DNA of 14,925 nucleotides, taken from positions 1-14,925 of the forward strand of contig JAGHSC010000063.1 in the NCBI GenBank assembly GCA_018066065.1. The letters are read 5' to 3'. Numbering within the stretch: the stretch's first letter is position 1; each line of letters opens with the position of its first letter. The position numbers and the translations under genes are program-made. A model generated the notes under the pieces. That model saw only the letters and a program-made list of their open reading frames with translations, was not told the DNA's origin and searched no databases. The DNA is from Candidatus Cryptobacteroides faecihippi (GTDB lineage: Bacteria > Bacteroidota > Bacteroidia > Bacteroidales > UBA932). Of the stretch, positions 7,378 to 14,613 are shown piece by piece.

Positions 7378-7448
7378 TTGAGATAGGGGGATTCGAACCT
7401 CCACAGACAGAACCAAAATCTGTAGTGCTACCATTACACCATACCACA
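7378..7448 (-). tRNA. tRNA-Gln (anticodon UUG)
   Basis: The minus strand folds into a 71-base cloverleaf. The D arm is GTGTAATGGTAGCAC, the anticodon stem ACAGA/TCTGT encloses TTTTGGT with anticodon TTG at 7414-7416, the variable loop has four bases, and the T loop is TTCGAAT. The discriminator base is A and CCA is not encoded. Two positions do not pair: U3 against U70 in the acceptor stem (7446/7381) and A51 against C63 in the T stem (7400/7388), with a G-U pair at 5-68. The promoter and terminator are both well formed, so I treat it as functional, though weakened stems are unusual. Confidence 0.9.
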
Positions 7449-7458
7449 GTCCATGTCG

Positions 7459-7489
7459 CAAATTTATTACATTTCTGACTAATCTGCAA
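7459..7489 (-). promoter_or_regulatory. tRNA-Gln promoter
   Basis: On the minus strand TAAATTTG (7466 down to 7459) is an exact -7 box, and TTG (7489 to 7487) lies 20 bases upstream of it. The predicted start, near 7453, is a few bases before the mature tRNA 5' end at 7448. The -33 element ends one base before the DJ-1 gene start codon. Confidence 0.7.
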
Positions 7490-7490
7490 G

Positions 7491-8066
7491 ATGAAAGGAG
7501 TTTTCGTATTCTTGGCAGAAGGCTTCGAGGAGACTGAAGCCATCGCCACATGGGATGTTCTCCGCAGAGGAGGCATCGAAGCAACAATGGTCTCGATCAC
7601 CGAAAGCAGGATGGTCACCGGAGCCCACGGACTTCCTGTGGAAGCTGCCATGACCCGTTCTGAATTCGAGGATGCAGTATGCCTTGAAGGAACCACGGCC
7701 GAAGATGCCATGGTCTTCCCTGGAGGAATGCCGGGCACAAGGAATCTGGCAGCCGATGAGGCTCTAATGTCCATGATGATCCGCCACTACGAGGAAGGTG
7801 GCACGGTGGCAGCGATCTGCGCAGCTCCCGGCTACGTCGTCTCCCAGCTCCCGTCCCTCGAAGGCAAGGTCTTCACCTGCTTCGACGGATGCGAAGCGGC
7901 AACTGTTGCAAAAGGCGCTGAATATGTGAAGGTTCCAGCTGTTACCGATGGCAACCTAATCACCGGCAGAGGGCCTGGCTGCGCCGTGGAATTCGGATTG
8001 CAGATCGTGTCCCACATCATGGGAGAAGAGGTCGGGGCAAGGGTCAGGAGCGGTCTGATGCTCTAA
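7491..8066 (+). CDS. DJ-1/PfpI family protein (YajL/DJ-1 subgroup)
   Basis: The 191-residue protein has the flavodoxin-like DJ-1 fold. The nucleophile elbow is AICAAPG with C110 as the reactive Cys. The acidic partner is E16 in EGFEETEA, matching Glu18 of human DJ-1, and VFPGGMPG forms the conserved glycine turn. DJ-1 relatives are linked to oxidative stress and to handling of glyoxal or methylglyoxal damage; the exact activity in bacteria is disputed. The ATG follows the tRNA promoter region directly, and no strong promoter of its own is visible (TACATTTC at 7468-7475 is a near match). Its stop is one base from the convergent alr stop. Confidence 0.9.
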   Translation: MKGVFVFLAEGFEETEAIATWDVLRRGGIEATMVSITESRMVTGAHGLPVEAAMTRSEFEDAVCLEGTTAEDAMVFPGGMPGTRNLAADEALMSMMIRHYEEGGTVAAICAAPGYVVSQLPSLEGKVFTCFDGCEAATVAKGAEYVKVPAVTDGNLITGRGPGCAVEFGLQIVSHIMGEEVGARVRSGLML

Positions 8067-8067
8067 G

Positions 8068-9186
8068 CTACTTGTTCCTGATGATGACGCGCTCGATCCT
8101 TCGAGGGACCGACGTCATGATCTCATAAGGGATTGTACCAAGGATGTCGGCGATCTCGGTGACGGTTGGATCCTCACCGAAGATGGTGACCGTGTCTCCA
8201 ACCTGGCAGTCCACACCGGTCACATCCACCATGCACATGTCCATGCAGATGTTGCCGATTGTCGGGACCCTGTGTCCATTGAGGCTGAAGCTGACATTGC
8301 CGCGGCCCAGATGCCTGTCTATTCCATCTGCATAGCCGACAGGGATGGTAGCTATCCTGGTACCGCCAGGAGCGATCTTTCCATGCTGTCCATAGCCGAT
8401 GGCGCCGTCCTCGGGCTTGAGTTCCTTGATCTGCAGGATCTTCACCTTCAGTGAGGCCACAGGCTTGAGTTTCAGGCCAGGGAGGGCGCTGATGCCGTAG
8501 ATGCCCACACCAAGGCGGACCATGTCATGCTGGAACTGCGAGAATCTCTCGATGCCGGCAGAATTCAGGATGTGGAGGATCGGGCTGTAGCCAATCGCAT
8601 CAACGATCGCAGCCGCATTCCTCTCGTACATGTCGACCTGGCTCAAGGTCAGACTGTCCATTGCCGGATCCTCTGCGACACAGAGGTGGGAGTAGATCGA
8701 CTGGACACGTACAAGGTCCGTGGATTTGAGATGCTCGATGAGTTCCGGAAGCTCGCTCGTCATGAAGCCAAGGCGGTGCATACCGGTGTCCAGCTTGATG
8801 TGGACAGGATAGTTGTGCACTCCCCTCGCCTCCAGGACTGCCTCCAGGGACTTCAGCGCCGAGATGTTTGGGATTCCAGGCTCGAGATGGTTGTCGATGA
8901 TCTCCTCGAAGAAATCCGTTCCTGCAGTGAGAACAAGGATCGGAAGGCTGATTCCGGCCTGTCTGAGTTCGATGCCTTCCACCGGTAGGGCTACCGCAAG
9001 ATAGTCGGCACCGGCATTCTGCATCATCGAGGCAAACTCCACCGACCCATGGCCATAGGCATTGGCTTTCACAAGCACAAGCAGCTTGGTGGAGCGCTTG
9101 AGCTTGGACCGGAAGTATCTGTAGTTGTCAAGACAATTCTGAAGATTCAGTTCAAGTCTTGAAAAGTCGGTTTCGCTGTTTGACAT
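8068..9186 (-). CDS. alr: Alanine racemase
   Basis: Alr interconverts L- and D-alanine, supplying D-Ala for peptidoglycan. The 372-residue protein is full length. K40 in VKANAYGHG binds pyridoxal phosphate, and Y265 in GAIGYGQHG is the second catalytic base, at the same number as in the Geobacillus enzyme. K131 in KLDTGMHRLG is the usual carbamylated Lys and R138 contacts the cofactor. C-terminal signatures TIPVGYADG and GNICMDMCMVD are present. It stands alone, whereas many Bacteroidota carry a MurF-Alr fusion. It is divergent from the zinc peptidase gene and has its own -7 box. Confidence 0.95.
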   Translation of the reverse strand: MSNSETDFSRLELNLQNCLDNYRYFRSKLKRSTKLLVLVKANAYGHGSVEFASMMQNAGADYLAVALPVEGIELRQAGISLPILVLTAGTDFFEEIIDNHLEPGIPNISALKSLEAVLEARGVHNYPVHIKLDTGMHRLGFMTSELPELIEHLKSTDLVRVQSIYSHLCVAEDPAMDSLTLSQVDMYERNAAAIVDAIGYSPILHILNSAGIERFSQFQHDMVRLGVGIYGISALPGLKLKPVASLKVKILQIKELKPEDGAIGYGQHGKIAPGGTRIATIPVGYADGIDRHLGRGNVSFSLNGHRVPTIGNICMDMCMVDVTGVDCQVGDTVTIFGEDPTVTEIADILGTIPYEIMTSVPRRIERVIIRNK

Positions 9187-9209
9187 CGATTTTTCTGTCA
9201 GCTTTTATG

Positions 9210-9217
9210 CAAATTTA
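9210..9217 (-). promoter_or_regulatory. alr promoter -7 box
   Basis: TAAATTTG on the minus strand matches the Bacteroidota -7 consensus and lies 23 bases before the alr ATG. No TTTG occurs at the normal spacing; the nearest is about 25 bases upstream. The rest of the 138-base divergent region (9187-9324) shows no stronger signal for the plus-strand gene. Confidence 0.5.
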
Positions 9218-9324
9218 CTTTTTTTATCGGATATTTGGCTGACAAAAATGCAGTAATGACATCATTTATGGCTTTGGTCTGTAAATTGATGTAGAATGCC
9301 CGACAACCAAAAACGCAAAACGAC

Positions 9325-9999
9325 ATGAACACATCTTCAATCTGGCTCCTCCTGATCGGAGCGACCATTCTCAGCTACGTCATCCAGGCCATGCTCAAGA
9401 GTAGGTTCGCGAAGTATTCAAAGGTCGGGATCAACCTTTCCGGAGCAGAGGTCGCACGAAGGATGCTTGCAGAGAACGGCATCCACGACGTGCAGGTCAC
9501 CTGCATTCCAGGCACCCTGACAGACCATTACAACCCACAGACAAAGACAGTGAATCTCAGCGAGTCTGTCTACAGCCAGAGAAGCATAGCGGCTGCAGCT
9601 GTAGCTGCACACGAGTGCGGACATGTCATCCAGCATGCAACAGGCTACCTCCCGCTGAAGCTTAGAAGTGCCCTTGTCCCGGCAGTCAGCTTCTCAAGCA
9701 ACATCGTCCAGTGGGTCCTTCTCCTCGGAGTTCTCCTGATCAACATCACTCCGGCACTTCTCTGGCTCGGAATCATTCTCTTCGCCCTCACCACCATCTT
9801 CAGCGTGGTAACCCTCCCGGTGGAAGTCAATGCAAGCCACAGGGCAATCAAGTGGCTTGAGAGCACAGGAATATCCACTTACGAGACGAAGCCGATGGCC
9901 GTGGACGCACTGAAATGGGCTGCATACACCTACGTCATCGCAGCCGTCAGTTCGCTGGCGACCCTTCTCTACTACATTTCAATGGCGGAGAGGCGCTAG
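9325..9999 (+). CDS. Membrane zinc metallopeptidase, YugP family
   Basis: The 224-residue protein matches the YugP-like zinc peptidase family. HECGH at 96-100 is the zinc-binding HExxH motif with E97 as catalytic base, and E167 in TLPVEVNASHRA is the probable third ligand. Hydrophobic segments at about 5-24, 112-138, 142-164 and 200-219 place it in the inner membrane. NLSGAEVARRMLAENGI near residue 37 is also typical. The family is widespread but its substrates are poorly known; membrane protein turnover is a reasonable inference. Its TAG stop shares the CTAG at 9996-9999 with the stop of the convergent small gene. Confidence 0.9.
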   Translation: MNTSSIWLLLIGATILSYVIQAMLKSRFAKYSKVGINLSGAEVARRMLAENGIHDVQVTCIPGTLTDHYNPQTKTVNLSESVYSQRSIAAAAVAAHECGHVIQHATGYLPLKLRSALVPAVSFSSNIVQWVLLLGVLLINITPALLWLGIILFALTTIFSVVTLPVEVNASHRAIKWLESTGISTYETKPMAVDALKWAAYTYVIAAVSSLATLLYYISMAERR

Positions 10000-10229
10000 A
10001 AAAGCGTCGGATGGCTTCCATCCAGTTCAGAAAGAATCCTTTCCATCGTGGCCTCACGGAAAATGGTCGAGATGGATTTCACACCGAAACGGCTGCAGTA
10101 CTCATCTACTGCGGCCTTTTCGCTTTCATTGAGGTAGATCACCTGGCGGTGCGTACGCTTCAATGCGGACTTCTGACGTGACAGATAATCCGCAGCGGGT
10201 CTCGATGAATTCTTTTTCTTCCTGGCCAA
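9996..10229 (-). CDS. Small ribbon-helix-helix-like protein, putative regulator
   Basis: The 77-residue basic protein starts MARKKKNSSRP and has a predicted short strand (RQVIYL), a helix (ESEKAAVDEYCSRFG) and a second helix after a Ser-rich turn (SISTIFREATMERI). This order is that of a ribbon-helix-helix DNA-binding domain of about 45 residues (28-72), which would act as a dimer. The start is TTG at 10229; no ATG is available upstream before an in-frame stop. The divergent region with gmk holds two perfect dyads, fitting an autoregulator, though this is inference. It could instead be a conserved protein of unknown function unrelated to transcription. The stop overlaps that of the zinc peptidase gene. 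Confidence 0.65.
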   Translation of the reverse strand: MARKKKNSSRPAADYLSRQKSALKRTHRQVIYLNESEKAAVDEYCSRFGVKSISTIFREATMERILSELDGSHPTLF

Positions 10230-10244
10230 AACGATAGGATTTAT

Positions 10245-10260
10245 GAGTCATTCATGACTC
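10245..10260. repeat. 16-bp dyad, candidate operator
   Basis: GAGTCAT (10245-10251) and ATGACTC (10254-10260) form a perfect inverted repeat with a TC spacer. It covers the predicted transcription start of the small RHH-like gene and the -33 position of the gmk promoter. A repressor bound here could affect both directions. Confidence 0.55.
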
Positions 10261-10266
10261 TTTGCA

Positions 10267-10284
10267 CAAAAATAGCTATTTTTG
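10267..10284. promoter_or_regulatory. Palindromic bidirectional promoter (gmk and small regulator)
   Basis: CAAAAATAGCTATTTTTG is a perfect 18-bp palindrome made of two exact -7 boxes back to back. TATTTTTG at 10277-10284 faces gmk, and the same sequence on the minus strand (10274-10267) faces the small RHH-like gene. Predicted starts are near 10291 and 10260. Neither direction has a clear TTTG at 19-21 bases, so both promoters may be weak or activator-dependent. Confidence 0.6.
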
Positions 10285-10306
10285 TCATAAATACATCATC
10301 AAAGAC

Positions 10307-10903
10307 ATGGACAACAAGGTTTTGATCTTCTCAGCCCCTTCGGGCTCAGGTAAAAGCACGATAGTCAACCACATTCTCGGCATCTGGAAGGATTCGATGG
10401 AGTTCTCCGTCTCAGCCACATCCAGGGCACCGAGAGGAACGGAGCAGAACGGCAAGGAGTATCACTTCGTCACCCCTGAGGAATTCCGCACGCTCATCGA
10501 GGAAGACAGGCTCGTGGAGTACGAGGAGGTCTACAAGGATCACTTCTACGGCACTCTGAAGTCAGAGGTGGAGAGGATCTGGGCCGCCGGCCATGTCATC
10601 ATCTTCGATGTCGACGTCAAGGGTGGCGTGAATCTCAAGAAGTACTTCGGAGAGAACGCATTGTCAATCTTCATCAAGGCTCCATCGATCGATGTTCTCC
10701 GCCACAGGCTCGAGAAGCGAGGCACTGACACCAAGGAGGCGATCGACGAGCGCGTTGCCAAGGCTGCCGAGGAGATGGAATATGCGCCGCAGTTCGACTA
10801 TGTCCTTGTCAACGACGACCTCGACACAGCCTACAACGAGAGCGAGAAGGTCGTGGAAGACTTTCTTGACGACGGAAGGCTCAACTATTCAACCGTGATC
10901 TAG
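10307..10903 (+). CDS. gmk: Guanylate kinase
   Basis: Gmk phosphorylates GMP to GDP with ATP in purine nucleotide synthesis and salvage. The 198-residue protein has the P-loop APSGSGKST (10-18), the GMP-binding segment SRAPRGTEQNGKEYHF (40-55) and the VIIFDVDVKGG strand of the family. ATG 10307 is chosen because a longer frame from a TTG at 10262 would cross the promoter. nadD follows with a one-base overlap. In many Bacteroidales a YicC-type gene precedes gmk; here its place is taken by the divergent small gene. Confidence 0.96.
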   Translation: MDNKVLIFSAPSGSGKSTIVNHILGIWKDSMEFSVSATSRAPRGTEQNGKEYHFVTPEEFRTLIEEDRLVEYEEVYKDHFYGTLKSEVERIWAAGHVIIFDVDVKGGVNLKKYFGENALSIFIKAPSIDVLRHRLEKRGTDTKEAIDERVAKAAEEMEYAPQFDYVLVNDDLDTAYNESEKVVEDFLDDGRLNYSTVI

Positions 10904-11463
10904 TGAAGATAGCTGTCTACTCAGGTTCATTCAATCCCCTCCACATCGGTCATCTTGCCATCATGCAGTACCTGACGGAGGAGGAAGACTATGACTGGGT
11001 CTATCTGATCGTCTCACCCAAGAATCCAATCAAGGAAAGCATCAGCGCCGACTCTGCCCCGGAACGCTACAAGGCGGCGGTGGAGGCTGTCATCAGGCAT
11101 CCGGAGCTGAGGGTCTGGGTCGATGACATCGAGCTCAACATGCCGCCTCCCCAGTACACGATCAGGACACTTGAGGCCCTGCAGGAACGTGAACCGGAGA
11201 ACGAGTTCACGCTGGTGATAGGCGCCGACAATCTCTGCGGGATCAGGCGCTGGAGGGAGTATGACAGAATCCTTTCGGAATTCGGGGTGGTCGTCTATCC
11301 GAGGGAAGGATTTGACCTTGAGACTATCACACAGGAACTGGCAGAGGAGGGAGAAGGACGCTACAGAATCAGGATAGCGAACGCTCCAACCGTCGACATT
11401 TCCTCCACTGAGATCCGTAACGGGATTGCCGAGGGCCGCGACATGTCAGAGTTCCTGATGTAG
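10903..11463 (+). CDS. nadD: Nicotinate-nucleotide adenylyltransferase
   Basis: NadD joins nicotinate mononucleotide and ATP to make nicotinate adenine dinucleotide, the penultimate step of NAD synthesis. The 186-residue protein shows the nucleotidyltransferase motifs GSFNPLHIGH (8-17) and ISSTEIR (166-172). The start is GTG at 10903, whose G is also the last base of the gmk TAG, so translation is likely coupled. ATG starts that keep the GSFNP motif are absent. It converges with the BASS transporter gene, leaving 23 bases between stops and only a weak hairpin (11475-11493). Confidence 0.95.
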   Translation: MKIAVYSGSFNPLHIGHLAIMQYLTEEEDYDWVYLIVSPKNPIKESISADSAPERYKAAVEAVIRHPELRVWVDDIELNMPPPQYTIRTLEALQEREPENEFTLVIGADNLCGIRRWREYDRILSEFGVVVYPREGFDLETITQELAEEGEGRYRIRIANAPTVDISSTEIRNGIAEGRDMSEFLM

Positions 11464-11486
11464 GGAGAGTCCCCTGCCTTGCATAT

Positions 11487-12473
11487 TCAGGCATTTGTCT
11501 TCCTGTGCTGATAGAGCTGCCAGGAATTGTAGATGTTGTGCCAGATGCTGTAGAATCCTCCGGCAACCGAGACGATCGGGTCCATGAATGTGTAGCCCAT
11601 CCAGATGGCGAAGACGGTGTTCTTCTGGCCAAGTGACTGTCCCACGGTCACATGTCCCTTTGAATCATAGACCGATCCAATCTTCCTGCCTGCCCAGAAC
11701 TGAAGCGCACAGCAGAGCAGCGAGGCTATTGCGATGCCAAGCAGGAGCCAGGGGCTGCCTTCATTGTGGTAGATCGCACGTGCACTCATGAGGATAGCCA
11801 TGGCGAGAGAGACTGCCCAGATGTAGAACGCCAGGTCCGTGATGCCGGTGAGCCAGCTGTGGAAGCGCGGGAAAAGTGCCCTGGTAAGCCAGGCCGCAAG
11901 GCACGGAAGGATCAGAAGCGGGAAGACCTTCATGAGGATCTTCACGAAAGCAGCGGTGAATGTGATGTCTCCGTCAGGATAGAGGAACGGGATGACGGCA
12001 GGGACAATGAGCGCAACGAGGATGTTGATGAAGACCGTGTAGGTGATTGCCTGTGCCATGTTGCCGCCAAGCTTGCCGGTGACAACCGCACAGGCTGTCG
12101 CAGTCGGACAGACCAGGCATATCATGGCTGCCTCGATCGGGATCCTGAGTGAAGTGATTGCCCTGGCGAACGAAGTGTCATGCATCCCCGCCCAGACGAC
12201 GAGGAAGGCAAGGGCAGAGAAAGAAAGGCCCTGGATTAGCAGAAGCCAGAACTGCCACCGATGAGGGCGGAGATCCTTCGGGGTTATCCTGCAGAAGCTG
12301 AGGAACAGCATGGCGAAAAGCATCAGCGGCTGGGCCACGGACACGATTTTCAAAAGAACCGGTCCTGCAGGATGAAGGACCGGTACGTTTCTGTAGATTA
12401 TGTAGAGACCGGCGCCGGTCACCATTCCGATGACCAGCATCCAGTCCTTGATGAATTTCTTCAAAGAGCCCAC
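11487..12473 (-). CDS. BASS-family (bile acid:sodium symporter-like) transporter
   Basis: The 328-residue protein is almost entirely hydrophobic, with about nine to ten membrane helices. The segment CPTATACAVVTGKLGGN (122-138), followed by an Asn-containing helix ending in Pro, matches the conserved core of the BASS family, and GQSLGQKNTVFAIW near residue 280 is the matching second-repeat helix. Bacterial members carry diverse organic anions with sodium, so bile acids should not be assumed. The start is GTG at 12473, two bases after the potD TAG, making it the last gene of the pot operon. M12 is an alternative start but would lose a charged N-terminus. Confidence 0.85.
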   Translation of the reverse strand: MGSLKKFIKDWMLVIGMVTGAGLYIIYRNVPVLHPAGPVLLKIVSVAQPLMLFAMLFLSFCRITPKDLRPHRWQFWLLLIQGLSFSALAFLVVWAGMHDTSFARAITSLRIPIEAAMICLVCPTATACAVVTGKLGGNMAQAITYTVFINILVALIVPAVIPFLYPDGDITFTAAFVKILMKVFPLLILPCLAAWLTRALFPRFHSWLTGITDLAFYIWAVSLAMAILMSARAIYHNEGSPWLLLGIAIASLLCCALQFWAGRKIGSVYDSKGHVTVGQSLGQKNTVFAIWMGYTFMDPIVSVAGGFYSIWHNIYNSWQLYQHRKTNA

Positions 12474-12475
12474 GG

Positions 12476-13792
12476 CTATCTGCGACCTCCTCTCCTTCTG
12501 TTCTTTTTCTTGTTCATCGAGACGAAGACTGCAGCGATGGCGATGATGGCCACTGCAGCGATGATGATGTAGGTAGTGGCGTCGGCGCCGTCACCCTTGG
12601 CGCGGGACCACATGGCGATGAGCTTTTCAGTGTCCTCAGGTGCCCAGTCATGCTCCATGCAGCAGCGGTCGATCACTTCCTTCGGAGCATACATGACAGG
12701 GTTGACGCAGACTGAGTCTGCACCCTCGCCGAAGAAGTAGGTAAGGTCGATAGGTGCATAGGTTGAATCGATGTTTGCCTCGAGGACCTCAGGAACGCCG
12801 CATGCGGTGCTGTAACCGATCTCAAGGGCATTGCGTACTGCGTTCTCAGGCTTGCACATGTAGTTGATCCAATAGCGTGCAGCCTTGACATTCCTTGCAT
12901 ATTTAGGGATTACCCATCCATCGAACCAGACGGTGCAGCCCTCATCAGGAGCGACGAATCCGAGGTCGATTCCGACAGCGGCAGCCTCATCGATTGCCCA
13001 AGCAGCGTCACCGCTCCACTGGAGATTGACGAGAGCCCTTTCCTGAGTCATGAGTTCCTTTCCGAAATCAGCCTCCCAGCCGCCGATGAGGTCATGGGCA
13101 GCGAGAAGATACTCCTCGACCTGTGCAAGTGACTCATCCGAGCAGTCGTACATGAGGGAATCCATCTTCTCGACATCGAACGATCCGTCAGCATTGCGGA
13201 TGGCATCCTGATGGAACATGATGAGGAGCTGGCTGTAGACATCCCTTGGGGCATCCTTGACGAAGATCATTCCGGCATACTTAGGATTGCTGATGACATT
13301 CCATGTACGGACATCTGCCTCATCGACCTTGTTCTTGTTGTAGAGGAAACCGGTGTAGCCCCACATGTAGCCGACTGCATAGTCAGTGGCATCCTTGCCA
13401 TTTCCATCGGTGATGTGCTTGAACTGGTTGACAATGTAAGGTGAAAGGCTTCCGTCGATGTAGTTCGGAGTCTCGCCGAAGTCCTTGTCGATAGGAAGGA
13501 TCAGGTCATTCTTGAGCATTCTCTCGATGATGTAGTCGGATGGGCAGACGACATCGAAGTCCTCATGTCCCTTCTCGATCTTGGAGAGCATGGTCTCATT
13601 GATGTCGAATGTCTGATACACGACATGGACCTTCTCCCCTGTCTGTTCCTCATACCACTGCTCGAAATCAGGGATGATGGATTCATCGATGTAGGATGAC
13701 CAATTGTAGACCTTCAGGACCTGGTCTCTGTCTGAAGATGAGCATGCAGCGAGAGAGAGAGCTGCAAGCATGATGCAGAAGAATTTCTTCAT
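12476..13792 (-). CDS. potD: Spermidine/putrescine ABC transporter substrate-binding lipoprotein
   Basis: The 438-residue protein captures polyamines for the PotBC channel. MKKFFCIMLAALSLAAC is a lipoprotein signal with the modified Cys at 17. The mature part follows the PotD pattern: VYNWSSYIDESIIPDFE (W31 and Y34 near the ligand), VVCPSDYIIERM, the W259 region and W289-F-D291, the latter matching the Trp and Asp that hold polyamines in E. coli PotD. Residues of about 408-426 form a strongly hydrophobic helix followed by a tail rich in Lys and Arg. That C-terminal anchor is not part of the usual PotD, which ends near the folded domain. potC lies 17 bases upstream and the BASS gene two bases downstream. 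Confidence 0.93.
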   Translation of the reverse strand: MKKFFCIMLAALSLAACSSSDRDQVLKVYNWSSYIDESIIPDFEQWYEEQTGEKVHVVYQTFDINETMLSKIEKGHEDFDVVCPSDYIIERMLKNDLILPIDKDFGETPNYIDGSLSPYIVNQFKHITDGNGKDATDYAVGYMWGYTGFLYNKNKVDEADVRTWNVISNPKYAGMIFVKDAPRDVYSQLLIMFHQDAIRNADGSFDVEKMDSLMYDCSDESLAQVEEYLLAAHDLIGGWEADFGKELMTQERALVNLQWSGDAAWAIDEAAAVGIDLGFVAPDEGCTVWFDGWVIPKYARNVKAARYWINYMCKPENAVRNALEIGYSTACGVPEVLEANIDSTYAPIDLTYFFGEGADSVCVNPVMYAPKEVIDRCCMEHDWAPEDTEKLIAMWSRAKGDGADATTYIIIAAVAIIAIAAVFVSMNKKKNRRRGGRR

Positions 13793-13809
13793 TTCTAAAA
13801 TACGGTTTG

Positions 13810-14610
13810 TTAAGCTTTTGCCTTTGCTGTACGCTCCTTCCTGAGATTGATGATAAGCAGAAGGACGAGTACAAGAGTGAATATGATAGTCATCATCGGT
13901 CTGAGCTCAGGGGTGAGACCACCCTTTCTGGCATCAGTGTAGATGAAGGTTGAGAGCGTGTCGAGGCCGATGGTTCCACGGGTGAAGAATGTCACGGCGA
14001 AATCATCGAGAGACATCGTGAAGGCCAGGATGAAGCCTGAGAGCATTCCTGAGCGGAGCTGCGGTATGAGGACCTTTCTCAAGGCCTGCATGGGAGTAGC
14101 TCCAAGGTCCAGGGCTGCCTCATAGATGTTAGGATTCATCTGGGAGAGCTTAGGCATCACGTTGAGCACGACATAAGGGGTGCAGAATGTGATGTGTGCG
14201 AGAACGACTGTCACGTAGCCCTGAGTGATGTGAAGGAACACGAACAGGAGGAAGAGCGACACACCGGTGATGATGTCCGGATTGAGCATCGGGATGTTGT
14301 TCAGGAACTGGATGGTCTGCCTGCGCTTCCCCTTGAGGTTGAATATTCCGATAGCGGCGACCGTGCCAAGGATGGTCGACACAGCTGCAGCAATCAATGC
14401 GATAATGATGGTGTTCTCCATCGCCGTCATCAATGACGAACCGCCATCAGTGGATCCGGTAAGGAGATTCCTGTAGAGATTGACGGAGAATCCTGTCCAG
14501 TTTCCAAGGGTCTTGGCCTCGGTGAACGAGAAGACGGCAATGAACACAATCGGAGAGTACAGGAGGACCAGGAGGATCCAGACGTAAGCTTGTGCAAGGA
14601 ACTTCTTCAT
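13810..14610 (-). CDS. potC: Spermidine/putrescine ABC transporter permease PotC
   Basis: This 266-residue inner-membrane permease has about six membrane helices, the first at 8-29. The EAA loop YEAALDLGATPMQALRKVLIP (163-183) contacts the ATPase. SLDDFAVTFFTRG downstream is characteristic of PotC. It forms the channel with PotB and receives polyamine from PotD. The ATG follows the potB stop by three bases, indicating one transcript. Confidence 0.94.
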   Translation of the reverse strand: MKKFLAQAYVWILLVLLYSPIVFIAVFSFTEAKTLGNWTGFSVNLYRNLLTGSTDGGSSLMTAMENTIIIALIAAAVSTILGTVAAIGIFNLKGKRRQTIQFLNNIPMLNPDIITGVSLFLLFVFLHITQGYVTVVLAHITFCTPYVVLNVMPKLSQMNPNIYEAALDLGATPMQALRKVLIPQLRSGMLSGFILAFTMSLDDFAVTFFTRGTIGLDTLSTFIYTDARKGGLTPELRPMMTIIFTLVLVLLLIINLRKERTAKAKA

Positions 14611-14613
14611 GAC

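Noticed and set aside
7109..7774. 221-codon minus-strand open frame spanning tadA, the tRNA and DJ-1
   Set aside because: It would read through the tRNA gene and its terminator, and the translation is low-complexity without a family match.
9269..9276. TGGCTTTG as a possible -7 box for the zinc peptidase gene
   Set aside because: One mismatch in the invariant TA and no TTTG at the right spacing.
11475..11493. Weak hairpin TGCCT/AGGCA between nadD and the BASS gene
   Set aside because: Only five pairs with a nine-base loop and no T run. It may contribute to termination but cannot be called as a terminator.
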